Part shown: positions 58,923 through 64,000 of the stretch, in pieces
How the letters are laid out: each line of letters begins with the position of its first letter
How positions within the stretch are numbered: position 1 is the stretch's first letter
Assembly: GCA_015067185.1 (NCBI GenBank)
Contig: SVMZ01000003.1
Span: forward strand, 62,001 to 126,000
Direction: 5' to 3'
Length of the DNA: 64,000 nt
DNA from: Oscillospiraceae bacterium
GTDB lineage: Bacteria; Bacillota; Clostridia; Oscillospirales; Ruminococcaceae
The notes under the pieces: model-generated
Databases searched by the model: none
Told to the model about the DNA's origin: nothing
The model's input: the letters and a program-made list of their open reading frames with translations, nothing else
Program-made: the position numbers and the translations under genes

Positions 58923-61379
58923 TCATCTCACCGGTTCTGTCCAGTATGTCTGGTTGTAAATATCGGTGAAGAGATAGGTTAGCTCTGCTGCCTCTGCATC
59001 CACATAGACGTCGCTGATCATCAGCTCGCCCTCAACAATCAGCTGCTCTCCCAGCATATAGCTGTCCAGATATTCTCCGTCATAGCTGTAATAATCGCAG
59101 ACAAAATCAATCACATCGCCGGGTACCACCGCATCCATGGTTTTGGCCACCGTCTCAGTCTCGCCGTCTTTGTAGACTCTTCTGACACCAACCACCGTAC
59201 CGTATGGCTTCTCATTCGTAAATTCAACAATCATCTCCGCCCTCTCGCCGTTGTAGAGGATGGGAATACGTCCTGTAATGCTGTAGCTTTCTCCGTCACT
59301 CACGGTAGATTCATGATAATATGCCACCGGCTGACTGTTGACCGCGATCCATGTGATCTCTGTGGGTGCAAGCAGATTGCCTTTCTCATCAAAATCATAG
59401 ACCGTATCAAACCCGAGATCGATATATCCTTCCCCGTCGTCGAAAAACATGTTGGCATACAGTGCCTGCACCAGTTCCCACTGTTTTTCCGGAAGAATGA
59501 TCGCCGCGCCGCTTGCCGTATCCTTCCATTTTAAAAGATCGGTATCAAAGGTGTTTTTGCTGATATATGCCGCTGTCTGCTCCTCATTCAATGCACGGCC
59601 GCTCAAAAATGCGGTGTTATCCTGTCCCAGACCGGAAATACTGCCCACATTGCCGCCAAGGAAGCTCTCCAGCATCTGCCCGACGATATCCGTATTGCCG
59701 GAAACCGCGCCGGAAGCACTCCCCATCAACGAAGAAAGCGGAGATGTTGTACCGCCGCTGGCAGCCTGTCCGCTGACTTCCATGCTGGCGAAAGCCTGTA
59801 TGCAGCGGGCATAATCCTCGTCCATCCCGATCTGCTCATAAGTTCCCACCGCCGCATCTACCATGGAGGCTTTGCGGAAGGGGAAGTAGATGGAAAGTCC
59901 GTACGAGTTTGTCATATTGGGGGAGGTACGATTATATTTCACCGTTCCAAGCAGCGCCTTGGCCAGTGCCTCCCCTTCCTCGCTTCCCATATTTCTTGCC
60001 AGATGCACCAGATCCACCTGATCCACCTTGCTGGAAACGCCGAATTCTCTGGAATCGCTTCGCGCATGAGAAACCTGTGCGTAATTTTCATTTTGAATCA
60101 GCTCATAGGTATCCTTGGAAAACGCCGCCAAAGCCTCGGGAATGGTTGCCTCTGCCTCGGCCAGATCCACAATGGAAAGCGTTGCCGACTGTCCGGAACA
60201 TTTTTTGGCGCAGGTTGCAACAAAATCATCGATGATCTTCTTTCCAATCTCAATGGTGGGCATAGAGGTATTGTTCGACAGCGCCGTCAGCCAGTTGGTG
60301 TAATACCAGCCGATACCGGGTTCCGTCTCTTCACTGGCGATCATATAGTCCGCGTGTTTGGTGAGCATGAGCGCATTTTCCGTGGTTGCCATCAGGCAGG
60401 CGTCAAACCCGACAAAGTCGAACTTGATTCCGCTGTCGCTCAGTGCCTCATCGATCTCCGCAAGGCTCATGGCACCGCTGGATGCAAACTTTTCATCATA
60501 ACCAAAGCCGCTCACCGAACCACCGCCGTGGTCCCAGAAAATCAACGCATTCCGGTTGGCAGGATAGTTTTCTGCACACCAATCGATGAAAGAAACCAGG
60601 GTATCCGGGTCGGTCATAGATTTGCTGCCAAGATTTTTCTCCATGCAGCGCATGCCGTCATCTTCAATTTTCCATATCTGGTTGGTTTTGCTGTCCAGCG
60701 CCGTATTCTGCCACTTTTTGCAGCCGCCGGCATAAACAAGCAGATTGACCTTTTCCGAAATATCCGCATTCAGCATCTCCTGCAGATCCATCGTCGCCAT
60801 CTTGCTGCGGGATTCCAGATCGGTTCCGCAGAGATATACCATAATGGTGATCTCATCCTGCCCGCTGCCGAGAATCCCGGTATACTTTTCGCGGGCATTT
60901 TCTACTACAGAGGTATCCAGTGTTCCTGCGTTGCTTCCACTGTCCCAACCACCGGAAACACTGCCGCCGCCCAGACCGCTCAGCAGGGCTTCCATGCTGC
61001 TGCTCATCTCACTGCCGGAAGGCAATTCTTCCTGTATGGGAGCCTGAATATTTCCAATATTCCCGCTGTCGGGGATCTGCTCTTCGCCGCCAAACAGGAA
61101 TCCGCCGATTCCGCCGCCGCCCAGCAGAAGGGCCAGAAGAAATACGATCAGCTTTCCTATGCCGGAACTCAACAATCCGCCGCCGGAACGTACGGTACCC
61201 GTTCCCGTTCTCCTCATTGTGCTGCCGCCGATGGGGCGGGAGGATGAACTTCCTGCACCACGGGGAACTCTTCCGGGAGAACCGACCGGTCCGGTTCCCA
61301 GTCCGGCGCCTCTGCGGTGTATGGATTTCCCTGCTCCGGTTATATTTCTTTGTCTTCCACTTGGTCTGTTCACAGCCAT
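58923..61379 (-). CDS. Clostripain-family (C11) cysteine peptidase, membrane-anchored
   Basis: An 818-residue protein. Residues 1-75 are rich in Gly, Arg and Ser and positively charged. Residues about 76-98 are a hydrophobic membrane segment (LIVFLLALLLGGGGIGGFLF). The C11 peptidase domain follows from about 170: EITIMVYLCGTDLES, the catalytic His in FWDHGGGSVSGFG and the catalytic Cys in FDACLMATTENAL. The C-terminal 200 residues are beta-rich and may be a binding domain. It should be an envelope-anchored protease that cuts after Arg or Lys. AGGAGG precedes the ATG. Confidence 0.88.
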   Translation of the reverse strand: MAVNRPSGRQRNITGAGKSIHRRGAGLGTGPVGSPGRVPRGAGSSSSRPIGGSTMRRTGTGTVRSGGGLLSSGIGKLIVFLLALLLGGGGIGGFLFGGEEQIPDSGNIGNIQAPIQEELPSGSEMSSSMEALLSGLGGGSVSGGWDSGSNAGTLDTSVVENAREKYTGILGSGQDEITIMVYLCGTDLESRSKMATMDLQEMLNADISEKVNLLVYAGGCKKWQNTALDSKTNQIWKIEDDGMRCMEKNLGSKSMTDPDTLVSFIDWCAENYPANRNALIFWDHGGGSVSGFGYDEKFASSGAMSLAEIDEALSDSGIKFDFVGFDACLMATTENALMLTKHADYMIASEETEPGIGWYYTNWLTALSNNTSMPTIEIGKKIIDDFVATCAKKCSGQSATLSIVDLAEAEATIPEALAAFSKDTYELIQNENYAQVSHARSDSREFGVSSKVDQVDLVHLARNMGSEEGEALAKALLGTVKYNRTSPNMTNSYGLSIYFPFRKASMVDAAVGTYEQIGMDEDYARCIQAFASMEVSGQAASGGTTSPLSSLMGSASGAVSGNTDIVGQMLESFLGGNVGSISGLGQDNTAFLSGRALNEEQTAAYISKNTFDTDLLKWKDTASGAAIILPEKQWELVQALYANMFFDDGEGYIDLGFDTVYDFDEKGNLLAPTEITWIAVNSQPVAYYHESTVSDGESYSITGRIPILYNGERAEMIVEFTNEKPYGTVVGVRRVYKDGETETVAKTMDAVVPGDVIDFVCDYYSYDGEYLDSYMLGEQLIVEGELMISDVYVDAEAAELTYLFTDIYNQTYWTEPVR

Positions 61380-61627
61380 ATGCGGCCTCCTGCATTTTGA
61401 AAACTTCTGGGATTATTATACCACATCTCCATATAAAAAGAAAGAACTTCTGCATCAGATACCATACTTTCATTGCCCACGAGACAGAAATATTACGATG
61501 TACGACAGGTTTCCACGCCCTATCTCTCGCAAATATTTCCTCTGGCAGAACCGGTACGAGACAGGAGCTCTTCTCTCCTCACCCCGTATCTGTATAACTC
61601 GCCTGCTGCGGTCACCAGCTAAAAACG

Positions 61628-61656
61628 TTGACTTTCCTTCCTCCCAATGATAAAAT
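61628..61656 (+). promoter_or_regulatory. Promoter of the FAD-dependent oxidoreductase gene
   Basis: TTGACT and TAAAAT are spaced by 17 bases. The bases after it (AATGATAATACA...) recur in the relict copy near 63795. Confidence 0.6.
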
Positions 61657-61696
61657 GTACTTATCAATGATAATACAACGTTTAGAAGGTGTAACT

Positions 61697-63556
61697 ATGT
61701 CGCTCCACCATAAAACCGCCGGGTTCGATGTGGTCGTTGCAGGCGGAGGTCTCTCCGGTATGTGTGCTGCCATTGCTGCAGCACGCATGGGTGCTAAAAC
61801 TGCAATCATTCAGAATCGTTCTGTCTTTGGCGGAAATGCCAGCTCCGAGATCCGTATGCATATCGTGGGAGCCAACTGTCATGGCTCTAAAGCCAATCTC
61901 CGCGAAACAGGCATTTTGGAAGAGATTCTTCTGGAGAATAAACGTCGGAATCCTTACGCATCCTTTCCGATGTTTGATACCATTCTTTGGGAAAAGATAC
62001 GCTGCCAACCAAACCTTACCTATTATTTGAACACCAACGTAGATGATGTCCTCCTTGATGATAAAAACAGCAAAAACATCCGCGCTGTCATTTGCCACCA
62101 GAACACCACGGAAACCGAATGGGTGATCTCCGGCAAAATTTTTGTGGATGCCACCGGTCACGGCACGCTGGGTGTCATGGCAGGCAATGCCTACCGCGTC
62201 GGCAGCGAGGGCAAAGCCGAATTCGGAGAGCCTACTGCCCCCGACGTTCCCAATACCGATACCATGGGCAACACATTGATGTTTGTTGCAAAAGACAGAG
62301 GTGAACCTGTCCGCTTCGAAAAGCCCGTATGGGCCAACAGTTACAGCGAAGAGGATCTGGTTCAGCGTCCTCATGTGGAGGAGATAACTGCCCATGCCGA
62401 CGGCGGCGAAATCGTCCGTCCCGATCAGAACAAAAATCAGCTTCCCGGATTCTCCTCCGTGGATTCCGGCTACTGGTGGATTGAATTGGGCGGCGATTAT
62501 GATGATATCATTGAGCAGGCTGAGACGATCCGGGATGATCTACTGGGCTGTGTGTTCGGTGTATGGGATCATTTGAAAAATGTCGGTAACCACGGCATCG
62601 ACAACTATGATCTCGAATGGATAGGTATGGTGCCTGGCTATCGTGAAAGCCGCCGTCTGGAAGGCGACTATATTCTCACAGAGAATGACATCCGCGGCAA
62701 CCGCATCTTTCCGGATACCGTAGCCTATGGTGCCTGGCCTATGGATGTACACGTCCGCGGCGGACTGCGCGACGTGAAAGACTTTCCCTCTCATGTCTAT
62801 AATTTTGACGGACTCTATACCATCCCCTATCGCTGTTATTGCAGCCGTGATATTTCCAACCTGATGATGGCCGGCAGAGATATCAGCACCTCCAAAATGG
62901 CATTCAGCTCTGTCCGCGTTATGGGCACCTGCGCCGTCGGTGGTCAGGCTGTTGGTACCGCCGCAGCTATGGCGGTACAGGAAAGCTGCACACCCCGCGA
63001 GATTGGACAACGTCACCTTCACCGTCTGCAACAGCAGCTGATGAAGGATGACTGCTATCTCCCCGGCTTCCGCAATGAAGATCCACTGGATATTGCCAGA
63101 ACTGCCACAGCCGCAGCCACCAGCGAAAAGGACACCTGCAGGGCAGAAAACGTCCTCAACGGCGTGGCGCGGACCGTCGGCAGCAAATCCAACTGTTGGG
63201 AATCTTCCCCCCTTGGTCCTGACGGTGAAACCCTTTCCCTCTCTCTTTCTCAGGCACATCCTATCCGCGAGATACGTCTGACCTTTGACACAGGCTTGAG
63301 CAGAGAGATTATGCCTTCACTGACCACTTTGGTGCGGCAGCGCCAGGGAAAAGATCTCCCTCATGAGTTGGTTAAAGACTACACTCTGACACTGAAAAAG
63401 CATGGAGAAGTGGTTTGGCAGAAGACTATCACCGGAAATGGGCAACGTCTGAACATCCACACACCCGGCGACGTTGTTGCCGATGCCCTTGATGTAACGG
63501 TCACCGCCACCTATGGCTGTCCGGAAGCAAGAATCTACGAGATTCGTATCTATTGA
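61697..63556 (+). CDS. FAD-dependent oxidoreductase with C-terminal beta-sandwich
   Basis: A 619-residue protein of the FAD_oxidored family. The FAD loop is VVVAGGGLSGMCAAIAAARMGAKTAII near the N-terminus, with GHGTLGVMAG later and RDISTSKMAFSSVRVMGTCAVGGQAVGTAA closing the FAD site. The final 130 residues are a beta-sandwich of the type seen in glycan-binding modules. Such proteins often lie in polysaccharide loci and may oxidise a sugar or glycan. The start ATG follows AAGGTG; an ORF start at 61628 lies inside the promoter. It is monocistronic, ending at a strong terminator. Confidence 0.82.
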   Translation: MSLHHKTAGFDVVVAGGGLSGMCAAIAAARMGAKTAIIQNRSVFGGNASSEIRMHIVGANCHGSKANLRETGILEEILLENKRRNPYASFPMFDTILWEKIRCQPNLTYYLNTNVDDVLLDDKNSKNIRAVICHQNTTETEWVISGKIFVDATGHGTLGVMAGNAYRVGSEGKAEFGEPTAPDVPNTDTMGNTLMFVAKDRGEPVRFEKPVWANSYSEEDLVQRPHVEEITAHADGGEIVRPDQNKNQLPGFSSVDSGYWWIELGGDYDDIIEQAETIRDDLLGCVFGVWDHLKNVGNHGIDNYDLEWIGMVPGYRESRRLEGDYILTENDIRGNRIFPDTVAYGAWPMDVHVRGGLRDVKDFPSHVYNFDGLYTIPYRCYCSRDISNLMMAGRDISTSKMAFSSVRVMGTCAVGGQAVGTAAAMAVQESCTPREIGQRHLHRLQQQLMKDDCYLPGFRNEDPLDIARTATAAATSEKDTCRAENVLNGVARTVGSKSNCWESSPLGPDGETLSLSLSQAHPIREIRLTFDTGLSREIMPSLTTLVRQRQGKDLPHELVKDYTLTLKKHGEVVWQKTITGNGQRLNIHTPGDVVADALDVTVTATYGCPEARIYEIRIY

Positions 63557-63696
63557 TTTTTCCAAAGCACCAAATCCAATCTGCATTATCGGAACGATCG
63601 GCCCCTTTCTGCTGATCAATAGCCGACTCATCTGCCCCTGTTTTTCATATTGAATTTTACAGGCGCGGTGTCAAACACAAGACTCCGACTGAACCA

Positions 63697-63734
63697 AGGA
63701 ATCCCACACCGATTGGTGTGGGATTCCTTTTATC
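63697..63734 (+). terminator. Terminator after the FAD-dependent oxidoreductase gene
   Basis: GGAATCCCACACC pairs with GGTGTGGGATTCC around a 4-base loop, followed by TTTTAT. Confidence 0.85.
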
Positions 63735-63795
63735 CTGCCGCAAGTGGTTTTCTTTCCATCGCAGTCATCTGCTAAAATCACTGACATCACTTTCT

Positions 63796-63876
63796 CTCAA
63801 TGATAATACAGCGTTTAAAAGGTGCAGCTATATCATGCCTGTTAGGTGGCGATCTGTCCGGAATGAGGAAAGATAA
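63796..63876 (+). pseudogene. Relict copy of the 5' end of the FAD-oxidoreductase gene
   Basis: The bases CAATGATAATACAGCGTTTAAAAGGTGCAGCTAT match the leader of the gene at 61697, with a few changes. After a deletion, GGTGGCGATCTGTCCGGAATG matches the codons for GGGLSGM. The start ATG is ATA here and the frame is lost, so this is a decayed partial duplicate. Confidence 0.6.
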
Positions 63877-63884
63877 AATTCCTT

Positions 63885-64000
63885 TTATTCATAGATCCCG
63901 TACAGCTTATCTCCAATCTCCCCGGCCAGCGCTGTGAGACTGCGCATATTCTGCTGCCTGAACCAGACGGCCATTTTGGCGTCTGTCTCTCCTGTGCCGC
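63885..64000 (-). CDS. C-terminal end of an unidentified gene (cut by window)
   Basis: On the minus strand an open frame enters from the window edge and ends at TAA at 63885-63887. The visible end reads AKMAVWFRQQNM and LTALAGEIGDKLYGIYE. It is too short to identify. Confidence 0.5.
   Translation of the reverse strand, partial: GTGETDAKMAVWFRQQNMRSLTALAGEIGDKLYGIYE

Overview
The window reads as a chromosomal segment of a gut-type Clostridia (Bacillota), plausibly an Oscillospiraceae- or Christensenellales-like commensal. This rests on AGGAGG-type ribosome binding sites, many sigma-70-like promoters with 17-base spacers, short intergenic terminators, and a gene mix dominated by carbohydrate catabolism, thioredoxin-based redox and AraC/GntR/TetR regulators. 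No rRNA, tRNA, CRISPR array, transposase or phage gene was found. The taxonomic guess is inference.

Layout. 0-5 kb: the end of a DUF4091 glycoside-hydrolase-like gene, a GNAT acetyltransferase and a large GH5-like lipoprotein. 5-10.3 kb: mutY, KDPG aldolase (eda), cytidine deaminase, a GH43 enzyme, then a 1.1 kb non-coding block holding two tandem promoter-RNA-terminator units. 10.3-14.1 kb: an operon of an OYE-type flavin oxidoreductase and the two aconitase X subunits. 14.2-22.6 kb: sfsA, an amino-acid permease, an unknown TIM-barrel-like protein, peroxiredoxin, trxB, a MATE exporter, a DUF134 / NifX-like metal-handling pair, a Crp/Fnr regulator and trxA. 22.7-25.8 kb: a uroporphyrinogen-decarboxylase-like protein with a DUF6125 protein, and a propeller protein. 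26.2-30.3 kb: GH127-like, GH4 and a YczE-type membrane protein. 30.5-37.3 kb: acetyltransferases, a two-domain flavin reductase, a GntR regulator, a GH32-like enzyme and a GH38 enzyme. 37.4-43.2 kb: three Gfo/Idh/MocA dehydrogenases, a sugar isomerase-like protein, and AraC and TetR regulators. 43.3-44.2 kb: two small AT-richer genes (SUKH, VOC). 44.3-53 kb: a sialidase-like/KDPG aldolase fusion, AraC, a second sialidase-like protein, a DapA-family lyase, another AraC, a cyclase and a GH2 enzyme. 53-61.4 kb: CapA-like, a methyltransferase-like membrane protein, small metal-binding and GNAT proteins, a lysophospholipase, an XRE-TPR regulator and a clostripain-family protease. 61.6-64 kb: an FAD-dependent oxidoreductase, a relict copy of its 5' end, and the end of an unknown gene.

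How it fits together. GH43, GH127, GH4, GH32, GH38 and GH2 all lack signal peptides, so they probably trim imported oligosaccharides in the cytoplasm. Gfo/Idh dehydrogenases, the isomerase-like protein, the DapA-family lyase and two KDPG-type aldolase domains would process unusual sugars or sugar acids further. Each catabolic block carries its own AraC, GntR or TetR regulator. No sugar transporter lies in the window, so uptake must be encoded elsewhere.

Most novel-looking items: the duplicated RNA units with a conserved 12-codon micro-ORF upstream of the GH43 gene; the in-frame sialidase-aldolase fusion; the aconitase X / flavin oxidoreductase operon; a TetR gene whose best start codon is ATC; and a GH5-like lipoprotein that appears to lack its catalytic acid.
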